Source: Pseudisothecium myosuroides (Eukaryota > Streptophyta > Bryopsida > Hypnales > Lembophyllaceae). Taken from it: 64,000 nt of DNA. Positions 1-12,244 of the stretch are shown here, in pieces (the first letter of the stretch is position 1; the number at the start of each line of letters is the position of its first letter). The notes beneath the pieces are model-generated. The model saw only the letters and a list, made by a program, of their open reading frames with translations, made no database searches and was not told where the DNA came from. The translations under genes and the position numbers were made by a program. The stretch spans positions 2,668,501-2,732,500 of the forward strand of contig OX637291.1 in NCBI GenBank assembly GCA_951799445.1, in the 5' to 3' direction.

Positions 1-120
1 GATAAAATTTAGTCTCAACAGCCTTGCCTCTTGAACCCAAAGTAATCTCTCCAGAGCCCTATATGAATTCTCCCGAAACCACAACCCTACATAATGGCTA
101 AAATGCTTAAGTGACGCAAA
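1..120 (-). CDS. possible partial exon of an unrecognised gene running off the left edge
   Basis: On the minus strand, 40 codons are open from position 120 to the window edge, after a possible AG acceptor (ATACAG) at 121-126. The translation has a plausible soluble-protein composition (HYVGLWFRENSYRALERLLW, then VQEARLL). I do not recognise the family, and no ATG is present. A chance open frame of this length is quite possible, so this is a weak call. If real, the first exon could be the minus-strand leader near 1.1-1.34 kb. Confidence 0.22.
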
Positions 121-443
121 CTGTATCCTCTACGTTAATTCCACGCGAAACAAACCTAGGCAGTCATGTTCAGTGGAACCTCAGCCTGCCGAAACCCCTC
201 TCGACACACTGTTCGGCCAATTCATTTGCAAACTACGACAAGCAACAACCAACGAATACAGGGAAGGGACTACGACTAACAAATAAATCCAACGTCAAAA
301 TCACTTCGCAACCCGGTCAAAGATACAACCGACTGTTCCAGAACTTGATGCCAACCATCTGAAAACAGTAACCAGCTCCAAAAACATTCTCAGCACTGCT
401 GACCCGTGACCAAGTCCATCGATTCCAGCAACTTGTAATTGCA

Positions 444-836
444 GTACAACTCTCTTCCAAGCAACCGCCCATTCTTGGTCCATCAACCTCACGGTAGACG
501 ATCAGACGGTGCAAAGACAAGGCTCTTCTCGCCCTACGGAGTTCATATTACAGGCACCAACCAGCAGCCACCAACACTCGACACTCACTTCCTCTCAAAA
601 TACACAATCTGTATGCACAAATCCCGCTCCCAGAAACTCAAACCTAGCTGAGGCTTAAGCCAGACACGTACCGACTTATCAAAATCCCCACATATTCACA
701 AACAAAAGGAACCGCACAAAATGTTCACGCTTTCAGCTCTGGAGGGCGAACGGCAAACCTTAAGGAAGCAGCCTTTCTGAGCATTCAATCCCTGAAACCT
801 CCAAAAATTAAGCGGTTGCTTGGAAGAGAGTTGTAC
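444..836. repeat. perfect 25-bp inverted repeat, arms 343 bp apart
   Basis: The 25 bases at 444-468 (starting GTACAACTCTCTTCC) recur as an exact reverse complement at 812-836. Neither arm lies in a recognised gene. It may be a remnant of a duplicated leader segment or a foldback element. No target duplication is visible. Confidence 0.6.
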
Positions 837-1014
837 CTAACCCCGGCACGTGCGGATTTGACGGAATCCCAACACTGTTCACTAACAACAAGAGGAAAGA
901 ACTGTCTTCAAACGAAGACGCACACGAAGTTCACACTTTCAGCTGAAAAGACCAAATGCAAACCTTAGAGGCAGCTTCTCTGAGCACTCAAGCCCTAAAA
1001 ACCTCAAATTCAAC
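723..1014. repeat. diverged direct repeat, two copies of about 87 bp
   Basis: The segments 723-811 and 929-1014 share an ordered series of blocks (GTTCAC-CTTTCAGCT, GCAAACCTTA, GCAGC-TTTCTGAGCA, TCAA-CCCT-AAACCTC) with substitutions and small gaps. This is an old local duplication of about 206 bp period, inside the possible leader intron of a minus-strand gene. Confidence 0.55.
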
Positions 1015-1115
1015 AAACCCTAAAGACCTACACAGTGACCAATTTACCGACCCAAGCGCGCAAGGAAAGAAAAGGAGCGACCATGACGCTGAGAAAAGCT
1101 TGAAGTAGGAGGAAA

Positions 1116-1345
1116 CTAACCGCAGCAACCCGATAAATCCCGATCATCGAACTGCCCAAAGCAAGCGCCACAACGCACCAGAGAACGGCAAGCAAATTCG
1201 CAAGTCTCGGCTCCGAAGAAATGAGCGTCGGAAATTAAAACTCGGAAGCAGTGGAAATGGCGGGCGGGGAGAATGGCGAAGTGAAATGGCGAGACGGCAG
1301 TTCCAGAGATCCAAGCTCCGGCGATGGTGTGCAAGTGCTGCTTGC
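1116..1345 (-). other. possible first (leader) exon of a minus-strand gene
   Basis: This stretch is clearly GC-richer than its surroundings. Read on the minus strand it looks like a plant 5' leader: pyrimidine- and GC-rich, ending at a plausible donor (GCG|GTTAGT) near 1122. A 72-codon frame starting at 1334 is open but resembles nothing I know. Taken with the possible exon at 1-120 it could mark a gene transcribed leftwards. Weak call. Confidence 0.22.
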
Positions 1346-1759
1346 TTTAGGGTAAGCTTAGCGTCGGTAGAGCTGGGGCTGCTTCTAGAACAGTCGGCTT
1401 GGCCGACTTCTTCTCACGGGAGGTGGACGGACCAAAACAAGGAAACCAAGCGGGTTGTGGGGAACCGTATGTTCGGTATTGTATTTGACTCCTAGAAGAC
1501 GAATTATGTATTAAAATACTTAACATATACTGTACACCATTGGATTGGTAATTCAACAATTGACATTTTTTTTTTCACAAGCGTGTTGAATAACACATTG
1601 CGAGGGGTTTTCGTCAGGTAGAGAGGCTGATTTCACACCAGATAAACACAACCTATCGCCGCTAGGTATCAAATCCGCAACCACGTCATTCGGTTTGGGT
1701 TCCTTTTGACCATCATCCGGTAGTTTAGGATCATCTTGGACCAACAATTGACATTTTTC
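1346..1759. other. intergenic, nothing recognised
   Basis: This is the possible promoter side of the weak minus-strand call, then ordinary AT-rich DNA. Two minus-strand open frames of 64-70 codons show no family resemblance. Confidence 0.4.
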
Positions 1760-1996
1760 ATTCGGACTAGTATGCCTTGTGCCATTGCCACAACCAAAAT
1801 GAAAGTAAGAGTTATTTTCTAATTTTTTAATTCACATAAACTTTGAAATTCAATATCTTTCACATTGTAGGTTCAAACGCCACGAAACAAAGCCCTTAGA
1901 CCCCTCTTTGCCAAGGGCTTTCCAACACTACCAAGAATGTGACTGGGGGATGCACGGCCCAGGAGATCTCAACATAATTAACAAACAAAACAAACA
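1760..1996 (+). repeat. dispersed repeat copy 1 (uninterrupted)
   Basis: A segment of about 235 bp recurs diverged at 47320-47539. Shared landmarks in order are ACTAGT-TGCC, TTGCCAC, TTTTCTAATTTTTTAATTCA, TTTCACATT, ATGCCACGAAACAAAGCC (or the GCC variant), TTGCCAAG-GCTTTCCAA and ACAAACAAAAC. This copy is continuous where the other carries a 222-bp foldback MITE, so it serves as the empty site. Confidence 0.7.
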
Positions 1997-2600
1997 ACCT
2001 AACATAAGGTAATGTATGTATGTAATGAATGGATGGTATTTTTAGATCCAAACTTTATCATACTCAAATACAACACCCAATACATATCAAATATGCAATA
2101 ATTTTATGTATTATATAATAGTATGGCAAGATGTACTTGATTGGATTTGTAATTCAACAATTAAGGATGTAATTTTGACATTTGAACCTTATCATGCTCA
2201 AATACAATACCATATACATTTGAATATGTGATGGGTTAATAACTTTTTTTAAATGTTGAAGGTGCAATAATGATCTAAATTAGGAGTGCCATGTGTCACT
2301 GGATCCAATTAAGCAAAAACACAACTTTCATCACTATTGTATACCTAATTCATGAACCTTTTATATTAAATACACTAAAAATGCCATAGTGCATTTAAAA
2401 ATTTGGTTTTCCAAATCTTTAAGGATTACGGTATTGCTCCAAAATCCTTTTTAGAATTTCACACATTTTGTTTACCAAAAGTGAGGGTTTTATTCAACAA
2501 GCAAGTGTTGAAATTGAATTTTTACGTCAAAATTTTAGAAGTTTACATCATTCCAATCCAATCACAAGATGACAAGTGACACTTTTTGACAAACATGATT
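1997..2600. other. AT-rich intergenic with a short direct repeat
   Basis: No gene is seen. A short diverged direct repeat (TTATCAT-CTCAAATACAA) occurs near 2056 and 2188, about 133 bp apart. The string TTGGAT-TGTAATTCAACAATT recurs from about 1543 near 2142. Confidence 0.4.
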
Positions 2601-3282
2601 TTAAAGTCGCACGGGCTTTTTCCTCAAAAACTACTCAAAATTGTCATTACTATTGCATTGAAGGAAGAAAACTGAAAAATAAAGTTTTGGGATACTGAAT
2701 TGTAGGATCTTACAAGAGACTTGTATAAGAACATGTAATAAAACGTTTGTGAAGTATAACTACATAGATTGGAAGCTAGACATTAGCATTTGAAATGAAG
2801 ACTAAAATCCTTTGGAAATATACAAAATTCCAATAGTGAGATTATTCTAGCATACCAATTGAACCTTGTAGACCTTTGATTTTTGAGAAGTGTAAAAGTT
2901 AAGTTCAAGAACAAAGCCAATACATTCATTTTTCACAATGATGTTTTGAATGTTCACAAAAAGTGTTCTATAACTTTCTTGTCACTTATCCAAATGATAT
3001 GAATTAAAGATTTATAAATTAAAAAATATATATTTTATAAAAAATAAAAATAAAAATAGAGTATTTATGATTTTTTGTAATGTTTGGACTAAACTATTTT
3101 CAAATTTAGTAGCATAACTTTTGCTCTTGAACACATATTGAAATAAAAATACATTTGTTGAAAGCTAATATGTTTTTCAATCTTGAGATCTTTTTTCAAA
3201 AAGTCACACAAAAAAATGAGATAATACAAGCCTATCAAAATTCCTATTCGTCTTTTATATCCTAGGGGACTTTAAGGGTTAA
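2601..3282 (-). mobile_element. TTAA-element copy A (non-autonomous, piggyBac-like), diverged
   Basis: A diverged member of the TTAA-bounded family, in reverse orientation. The right boundary GGGGACTTTAAGGGTTAA matches the family left terminus reversed. The left part (GGGCTTTTTCCTCAAAAACTACTC, then ATTGTCATTACTATTGCA) aligns with the family right end. It is about 680 bp against 920-940 bp in fuller copies and has no coding capacity. Confidence 0.55.
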
Positions 3283-3359
3283 TTTATGCCAAATTGTTAT
3301 ACAAGCACTATACCTTATTTCCTATAATTTCATCAGTGGATCAAAACAAATATCGTCTT

Positions 3360-3660
3360 TTAACCCCTAAAGGAAAAAACTGTGTTTTTTGGCAACATAG
3401 TGATTTTGGGCAGGTCACTACAATTGGAGTGTTTATTTTTTTTCTTTGAAAATTTTATACAACATGTGCCCAAGGAGTAGCTGTAAGGTCCAATAATTTT
3501 CATAACTTTTGACTACATAGTTAAAAAGTTTTAAAAAAAATAAAAATTTGAAATTGGTTCTTTAGATTTATATATACATGAAAAACTTTGAATCATTCAA
3601 TTTGGATCAATGAGTCAAAAGTTATGAGGAGTTTTAGTTTGTAGGTAGGTATGGTTTTGA
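3360..3660 (+). mobile_element. TTAA-element copy B, truncated left half
   Basis: It starts TTAACCCCTAAAGG, followed by the family block GATTTTGGGCAGGT. Internally it matches copy J (40368) down to the segment around TTATGAGGAGTTTTAGTTTG, then stops. The right terminus is missing. It is non-coding. Confidence 0.65.
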
Positions 3661-3693
3661 GAGACTCCTCATGAACTATTCTATTCTATTGTA

Positions 3694-4071
3694 TTCAAAT
3701 TTGAACATACTAGTTTGAGCTCAATTTTACATTAAAAATTCTTTTAAATTCAAGTCAATTCAAATTTTCAATTCAATTTTCTTTTCTTCTCTTTTCTTCT
3801 ATTCAATTATTTTCTCTTATCTTTTATTCAAATTTGAACACACTAGTTTGAGCTCAATTGTACATTAAAAATTGAAAATTGAATTGAATTGTAATATAAC
3901 TGCAAATCAATTCAAATTTTCAATTCTATTCTACTCTATTCAAATTTGAACACATTAGTTTGAGCTCAATTGTACATTAAAAATTGAAAATTGAATTGAA
4001 TTGTAATATAACTGCAAATCAATTCAAATTTTCAATTCAATTCAATTCAAATTTGAACACACTATTCCTCT
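3694..4071. repeat. AT-rich tandem array, units of about 107-133 bp
   Basis: The block TTCAAATTTGAACA begins at 3694, 3827, 3939 and 4046 and is followed by TAGTTTGAGCTCAATT and an ATTGAAAATTGAATTGAATT run, giving a little over three units. The last full units are nearly identical and the first is more diverged. Internal AATTGAA/TTCAATT complementarity lets each unit fold on itself. Confidence 0.85.
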
Positions 4072-7002
4072 AGACTGGAATGTTAGTAGCAGATACGATG
4101 AGAATGGAAAATGAATTGTAGCATTAATCTAAGGATGAAGGAAGAAAGCACAATCGCCTAGAAAATTTGATCTGCTCAAACTCAAGAAATTCCTATGTAC
4201 AAATCAACAACTTGCACGCTCAAGATTGCACTCTCTCCGTGATTTTAGACGACAATGTACAACAATGAACTCAGCGTTGCAGCAATGTCGCAGTACTCCA
4301 GCAACGTCGCAACAATATAACGGGCGACCAAGAAGCACAACACAGCAACGAGGAATAAAAAAGCAAAAATAGCACAACAAAGACAATGGTCAACAAAGAT
4401 GAGAGCAAGAATAGTGCGACCACGACAAGATCCGATGAAGATGAAAGAAAAAAAAATGCACAGGAAAGAGAGAAACTCCGACCGAAGGCACTTTAATGTT
4501 GCCGACGTATTTTGGTAGCTACCATGGACACATGGTTTGCATTTCACAGCGAAATTAGGTCGCCCCATTCTAATTTTCATTTGTGAGAAGTGACCGTAAC
4601 ATTTTATATATCACAGGACATGAAGTTCTGAAGCACCACTTCTTTGATATAAGAAACAATGATTTCTTCCTTGTCGTTGAGCTTTGGCTTCATGAATTTA
4701 TGAGTTTCTTCCTCGTCGTTGAGCTTTTGCTTTTTGCTATATAATTTTCCGGCAATTTTCAACAGTTTCCTATCCATCTTCAAAACTCGGGTTTAGAGTC
4801 TGGTTCAGCAAAGTTCCGATATTCACTCTCGTAGGAGCAGGAACAAGCTTGACAAACCTGAGATTATAACATGTTTTGTTTACTTCTGTACTCATCGACG
4901 TTGCAGCTTCAACTTCAGCTGCCCATTTCTTGTAGACGGAGAAGCTCCAAACCACAGCCAGGTAACACTTCTCAATTGCATTTTGTAGAGATTTGTGTGA
5001 GTAGGAGTCTTGGGATATGAGTTTACCAAACTGCATTAAATGGCTGCAACTTCGGGGGCTTGAACAATAAATGAAACTCCTAATAGCCAAGCTTTTGCTC
5101 TATTTCGTACAGTGTAAGCTCCATTAAGGATCAATGGCAGCTGTGCAGTTCAACAAGTGCTCCAAAAACGTTAGAACCATTTTTGACAATGAGAACTTTG
5201 AGTAAGTGTATTGTATTTGAGCTTTGCATGTTCTTCTTGTATAACTATGATTCTTCCTTTGGAATTAATTTTCAATCTTTTGAAACAAGGCTTGGACTAC
5301 AAACTATATTGTTTTGCCCATATTCTCATTGTGATGTGTCTAAAGGATAGTTTCAAGACAATAAGATGGGTGAATATTATATGACTGATCTTTTTGTTTT
5401 GCCAATTTTATTGTATAGTGGTGTAATTTAAAGGCATGATTGTACAATTCACCTAGTTTTGATAACTTATAAAAAATTCATATCTTGCAGCTTTTGAGTG
5501 CAATACTTATTTGTTTTTTTATCATTGCATTCACCGATGATAGGACAAATTGCTTTGTGGATGATTACCAATGAGTTGTTCATGCAACATGTTCATGCTT
5601 TGTTATTGTAGGACGTGTTATATGTGCATTACAGAACACATTGGAGATTGTGTAGGGAGCACAATTTAATGCGACAGTTTGGGAGGTTTGGACCATGATG
5701 GAGGAATATGTTGAAGTTTGCCATGGTCAAGATTGCACAAACTTAAGGTGAATTCTTTTTCATGCCAGGCATGTAATGTCGCACTTGGAGTTGGCAAAAT
5801 TCACATATTGTTTGTAGGTTTTGATGGTTCAATATAGGTATGACTACTTCACAAGTACTTCACTTGTGGATAGATTGTTTATGCTTGTAGAGGACTTGAA
5901 TGTTTTGTGCAATTGGAGAACGTTGTTTTATTCACATATTTTTTCATCATATACTAAAATGTTGCATTGCATGCAGGACTCTCATGGAAGAATTTGACGA
6001 TGCAGACAACTTCTCCAAGTCCAAGAATGGCTCTTTATTACTACATGTTATTGAGGTCAATACTAAACTTGAGTATCCATGTGAAAGTTTTTAGTCTTAG
6101 TGGTTATAACAATCGTCAAATCATAACAATCTTCTAATCTTTGATATTATCAATTAATAAATCATGCATGATGTATGATGATGATGTTAGTTGTGTTTCT
6201 AATGTTGTAGTTCATTTTCAATTTTGGATTGTTTGGAAATAATTTTTCATTTAAACACGTTGCTTCACTGTTAGGATGATGAGCATGGGACCAAACATCT
6301 TCATAAAGAGTCTCAAGCCATTCACATCAATACTACAAATATTTTTGAGGAAATTTGTGCGAGGTTGAGCCAAGCACAAATTAACTTGGCACACCTATCT
6401 CCCCAACCCCACGTGGTACAATGTTGCAATCGTTGAAGAAGCAATTTTGGAAACTCATTGTACAAAGGAATTGGCTTTTGCAAAATAGCATAGTACTGGA
6501 AAAATGTTGACTGAAAGAAGTCACTGCGCTTGACCCTTAATTCATGTTCCGAGTGTTTTTGTTTGTTTTTGTAGCATGTACATTGTATCTCCATGCATGT
6601 GGCACGCACTCTAGTGACATGTTTTTTTAATCTTGCCTTGGAACCAAAATATTAATTCAATGCTATTTAGTGTTGGTCTTTGTGAATAAAAAATATGTTA
6701 TTTTATAATACATTGTAAGCCGTTGCAAATTCATGAAGGGTGTGCATTGTATGTCTTTATTCTTCACATATTTCTTTTGTGACTAATTTCTTTAAAGATG
6801 GTAATAGCACTGGAATCCTTGGTTCTCTCCATACTTATATGATGGATCCTACGACAAGGTACTCAACTTCTTACGCTTTCTAATAAAAATATAATGAACA
6901 AAAAGACAAAGGATTGGAAAATTCTTGTACCTAAAAATGGACTAAAAACTAATTTATTCTAGAAAAAATTATATCGTTCAATAATATTGAGCATGACGTG
7001 AT
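4072..7002. other. intergenic region, no confident gene
   Basis: The part 4100-5200 is less AT-rich, with minus-strand open frames of 111 codons (4245-4580) and 106 codons (4770-5090) that match nothing I recognise. Around 5640-6100 there is a short stretch with exon-like features (an AG at the end of CATGCAG near 5976, then TCATGGAAGAATTTGACGAT) that could be a gene relic. The rest is ordinary AT-rich sequence. Transcript evidence would be needed to call any of it. Confidence 0.35.
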
Positions 7003-7540
7003 TTAACCCCTGTAGCCCCAAGGCCTTCTTTGCAACAAAAAACACTCATAACTATCATTTCTATTGTGTGGACCAAAAAAGAAGGAAACAAGCTATAATT
7101 TTACATATTTAACCGTAAGATCTTTAATTACACTAGAATAAAATGGCGCAGATAATTTTTTAGAAACTTTGACCGTGTGGATTGCAACATGTTTGCATTT
7201 ATTGCGAAAAAAATGTGTTTTTTTAAACCTTGATAAATTAATTTTTTGAAGTTTCGAAGCTTTTTCATTTAAAGTTGTTGCACTTTCTTGGATTAAAAAA
7301 TTGATTTGAAAATCTTTGGAAAAAAATCCAACAAAAATATACTAAATTTTCATTCTTTAAATAAATGTTCAATAGAAGAAAATTCAAGATTGAAGGGATA
7401 ACTAAACCATTAATAGTGCTAAGACGGAACTGAAAAACAAAAATCCCAATGGTGACATTTCTCTACCAAGCACATTTAAGCCTTCAAGTCCGAACAATTT
7501 TTTCACAATGGAGATTTTCAATGAATTTTTTCACTCTAAT
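7003..7540 (-). mobile_element. TTAA-element copy C, truncated, reverse orientation
   Basis: It starts TTAACCCCTGTAGCCCCAAG followed by AAACACTCATAACTATCATTTC, the reversed family right end. It continues through the reversed CCCAATGGTGA block near 7447 and fades out near 7540. The other terminus is absent. It is non-coding. Confidence 0.6.
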
Positions 7541-10500
7541 ATTTTTTAGCATATGAACATGCTCCACATTTTTATCTCTGCTATTTCTTTCATTGGAAAA
7601 CATCATGTTTGCTTCTTTTTTCTAGTAGACTACATTTCCTGAATAAATATTTTTCTAAAGAACCAAGGCTTTTTTTGTACCTAAAACCTAGGGAGGTGAC
7701 TTAGAAAAATTTAGCATATTACTTCCCGCCAATATATGGTATGTTCCTTCAGATGGAAACAATGTTTTAACATTTATAGACCACCTTCTAAAGTGTTTTT
7801 TTTTATCCTCTCATTCTTCAAGAAATTGTCTAAAGATGAATTGTCTTCTTGTGCCTATAGAAAACTTTTAGAATCTATTTTTGTATAAATAAAAATCAAG
7901 CAAATGATATGATTCAAATCAACAAAATTAGCCTCCTAGCCACTATAACCACTATATGGGTATTGAAGACCTTTGATTTGTTTGTAATACTTTGATAAAA
8001 AATTTATATCTTTTTCATTCAATCAAACCACTTATATAGTCAATCAATTAAATTAATTGGATTATCCAATTGTTTTATAATTTTCTAGTATACGAACTAA
8101 ATACCATGTCAATTTCTTTCCTTCTTCTATGATGATGGCAACATCATCAAACAAGTTTACTTCCTCAACTTCCTCAAGACCTTCTGATAAGAATGAATTT
8201 TTAGTTAAAGTTCTATACTGCACTTGTCGCAGATTATTTAAAGTAGGAGCATCCATTTTCCTCTACGTGCGTCTCAAAATCCATTTCCTACAACAACCTC
8301 CAAATCCACTCATCACATGCCAACTACAACCAGGTGTTTGTCATTGTTCGGGTTCATATATACTATTGGATATCAACTTGTGCAACTAAGTTTGCAAAGT
8401 CTATCCTCACAAGCTATCGTCAAGGCTTGAAACAGATGGCTTTGACATGCTATGCAAAGTGGATTAAGTTTCAAAAAAAATTTGAGGTTTGTGAACTTGG
8501 CGGACAACATTTAAATCGTGATTGGTCTTTTAACGCACTTTGAAGGTATGATGAGATTTTGAAAAAGATGGCTGATAATAATAGTAGAGGTGACTTGGGA
8601 GATTAGTTACACATTTTCTGAAATAAATGTTCTTTCCTGTAAGTAATGGCCACTACTATGTAATTGCCATGTTAAGCTTGTGACTCCAAAATGAATACAA
8701 TGATTGAAATGCAAAAATTGGCTTAGAGCAAGGCTAAATATTGTATAGACAAGGACAAAGAGAAAGTCTGACCGAGATTAAGAGAAAGACTCCAAGAAAA
8801 GCAAAGTTTTATATATATAATGATGAGAAGCAATCCCGATTGAGCTTGAATTTAGAACATGTGTCCACGGTTATGAACATTTGCATGTGCACCATTTTAG
8901 GTCAGTACATGTGGTAGTGAACCACTTAGTGCACCACTTAGTACACTGATTGGCGTCAACCTCTAATGACCAATTGATTTTGTAGTTGTGAAGTCTTGGT
9001 ACATATGAAAACAGATTGTGTGTAAACTTTGTTTACAAGTGAGGCTTAGAGTGTGGACAGTGGGTGTTTACCCTCTTTTCACTTTGACCAAATTTTCTGA
9101 AAACAGTTTTTAAAATTTAAGACTATTTTTTTTTCATCTCCCACTCTCTCATTTTCCTTCTATTTTGTCTATTTGTTTTGTAACACTGACTTATAATCTG
9201 TTCAACATGACTTAAATGGACAATTATAGATGCTTCTACCTTAATGACAATTTAGATGATGAGTATGCATTAGACTTTGTAGTAAGTCTCATTTTAAATA
9301 CTAGACCCTTTTCTGATGCATCAACAACTAACGACACAGTATATGCTTCATTATTTGTAAGGTTTGAAAGACTTTCATTTATTTGACTTTATTGTTCAAT
9401 GTCTAAGATAAAACTTCTCATTAACACATCAACTTCATTCACCAAATTATCATCAACAAATATGTTGATTTCTGAATTTAATTTGTTCACTTGGATATTA
9501 TTAATCATTAATTCATTAGTTTCATCATCTACTTTTGTAGCATATTATTCTAAATTATTTAATGACTTTGAAAAAGAAGAACGCCAAGGTTTAACCCACT
9601 TATCTATTGTAGAAACTACATCCTTCATTTCAATGTCTATTGCTCGTATTTGAACTTCAATAAAACTATTTAACCAAACTTTTTAAAAAGCCTCATTATA
9701 AATAAATTCATAATCAGCAAGGTTAGAAGAACAATATGATCGATTTTCATCTCATCAAATGTTGTGCATCATCTTGATTTCATAAATAAAGGACTATCTT
9801 CTTCAAATATGATTTGTTCAATTCTACTTGTATGTTATGTGCGCTCTACTACCTCTTTAATACAAAACTATGTTTGTTTTTAATATATTGATCAAATAAT
9901 GAGAATTTTTTTTTACAACAATCTAAAACTACTTTGTCTAAAGCAACATGCAACTTAGAAAACAAATTGCTCATCATCATAATGTATAGAATTGTTGAAA
10001 ATTTTATGAAATAAGGAAAAACAAAAAGAAACAAAGCAGTGTTATCTTCACTTACGTAGGACTACACAACCAAGACTCAAATTGTAAACTGATATTATTC
10101 TCTAAAAGCCTAAAAAAACTTGTAGACAAGAAAAAAGTGTGTAGGAAATGTTGAGAAGCAAGGGACATAGGATGTGATATCAAAAGCTGAAGAAACATAA
10201 GTAAGAAGCATGACAAATGAGTGGAGAGTTGACATTGCAAGAGTATGGAGAGTTACCGATGTAGGAGAGTAGAGAGGTGACATCGTAGAACTTACGTTAG
10301 AGAAGCAAAAAGTCACAAACAAAATGAAAATTTAAGGTTAAGTATTCAGGTAAAATTACATATATAATTGAAGTAATAATGACGTCTGATCTCTAGCATT
10401 ATTAAAAGTTTAAAAAAAAAAATTATGAAATAATGAAATTTAATAACTGAAAAAAAACCCTGAGGGGTCTGAAATGGTTCCCCATGTTTGATAAATTCTT

Positions 10501-11690
10501 CATATTATAAGTTTTTAAAATGATTTTTGAGTGTCTAAGACTATTATATTTTATATAGAAATTATACCACTCAATTCCTTATAATGTCTTCTTTCATACT
10601 ATGTTTCTAAAACCTAGGACATAATAATAATAACAACAATTTTTTATTCATTATAAAAGTTAAGAGAACACCTATATTGGCATTGTGAGTTGCCACTCCA
10701 AGGAATAGGAAACCATTCTTTAATGACATACATAAAACTAAGAGGTTAGCTTTGCAAAAGAATACTTGCACTGAACGGTTGACAATTGGATTAGGGTCAT
10801 TGCAAGAAAGAGTGGTACTAGGTTTCTGTCACAACAAGAAAGTTGTAGTTTCCACTTGCAATAACTTCTGCACCATGACTCGTATGAATTTGAATTTTTT
10901 CTTTGAAGATATATGTCTTGAGTGTCATCATATCTCATATTTTTCAGAAATTTTAAAAAATTATTTTTTATTTAAAAATCAATTAACTTAATATGTCACG
11001 TTTTGAGTTTTAGGGGTTTTTACTACATAAGGAGTCCCCATATTTAATGATTTGGAGCTGAAATTTCTATGGTCTATTTCCATAGTAGGAAGTCATGTTT
11101 CTACCAAGGGGCATTAAAAAATAATTTATTTTATGTCCTCCACATCCATGCAAAGAGGGCTCCCTTGCGCGCGCAGTTCTAAACAATGAATATGGTTTTA
11201 GGATCATTTTTTTGTTGAAATACCTTCATCATGAAGTCTTTCCAAATGGTCTATTTTTAGTTTCTTTAAAAATGTTTTTTCCTATTTTTTACAAATTAAA
11301 ACGTCAAAGTATGTATTTTCTTCAAATTTTCAGCTTACACGTTTTTGTGAATAACTTTTGACCTAGATTTTTTTTAGGTCTGAAATTTTGTTGATATGCT
11401 ATTTTTAGTGTTATAATAATTATCCTTATTTTATTTTATTTTTAAAAAATCATATGCAAAAAGCTCATAGTACTGGGAGTACTAGCCGAAAATAGCCAAA
11501 GTGGAACAAAAATGGACACTCTTTCTTGCAACGACTCATTAAAGTAGTTTGAGCTAACAAGTTGTCATTTGAAGTCAAAAATCAATCATATCAAATTCAA
11601 GTGTGGCTGAAAGTTTATAAATGCTACAATTGGGATCGCTTAGCACCTACATTCAAATCTAGAAAGACTTTATTATGATATAGGGTGCTT
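7541..11690. other. AT-rich intergenic, nothing convincing
   Basis: About 4 kb of AT-rich DNA without a supportable gene. Open frames of up to 86 codons lack family resemblance. A minus-strand frame at 8062-8256 encodes an acidic peptide ending KKLTWYLVRILENYK, which could be a transposon remnant but is not assignable. Confidence 0.4.
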
Positions 11691-11972
11691 TCAATGGCTC
11701 TAATAAATCTTATTTGTGTTACGTCCTCTTAACAAACGCACTGCTGCGGACTTTGTACAGACAGTATATGAGAGAGCATTGGAACATTATTATTGGTACT
11801 ATGACCACCATGACCACCTCATTTTGATAGAAGATAGTGCACTGGTACATTACAACAATGTACATAAATTTTCAAAGAAACAACTTGAATTGAGAAAGCT
11901 TGAATGACAACCAAATTCCCTTGATCTCAATCCCATAGAGAATGGTTGGAAACAAGTCAAAATTCGAATGTA
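11691..11972 (+). pseudogene. Tc1/mariner-type transposase relic, C-terminal catalytic part
   Basis: The translation contains a Tc1-like catalytic segment: HLILIEDSALVH supplies the second catalytic Asp and LDLNPIENGWKQVK the third catalytic residue, Glu. Thirty-four residues lie between them, the DD34E spacing typical of Tc1-type enzymes. Between the two, a conserved Trp position in the WPxxSPDLNP motif reads TGA (11905-11907), so the frame is broken there but continues correctly afterwards to a TAA. Upstream, GCFQWL resembles the WGCF/WGC motif and is followed by in-frame stops. The N-terminal half is missing here; an N-terminal relic of similar type is at 62735. The element is dead. Confidence 0.75.
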
Positions 11973-12244
11973 ATTACAAATTTTTATTTTATTTTTTATT
12001 CAAGTTGCTTTTGAAAAATCATTTTAGAATTGAAAAAGTTACTTTTTGAGGCGAGACCTACGAGTATATTTTGAATTGTAGAGTATCTGCAAAGCAAATT
12101 CCTTAAAATTTATATCATACAATAGTTAAAGAACTAATACAACAATCTTCAAAAGAATTAATGGATTGAAAAACTCATTTTTGTGTGCTTGGACCTTGGA
12201 ATGTGTTTGTGTTCATCCGTTGTTCAAAATTTGAGTGCTTGGTC
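11973..12244. other. AT-rich spacer
   Basis: Nothing recognised between the transposase relic and the next TTAA element. Confidence 0.4.

Noticed and set aside
4245..5090. Minus-strand frames of 111 and 106 codons
   Set aside because: Peptides are Cys/Phe/Leu-rich or lack any motif, no splice partners were found, and no family is recognised.
8062..8389. Overlapping frames on both strands with an acidic peptide
   Set aside because: Too short, with no identifiable domain; a transposon relic is possible but unsupported.
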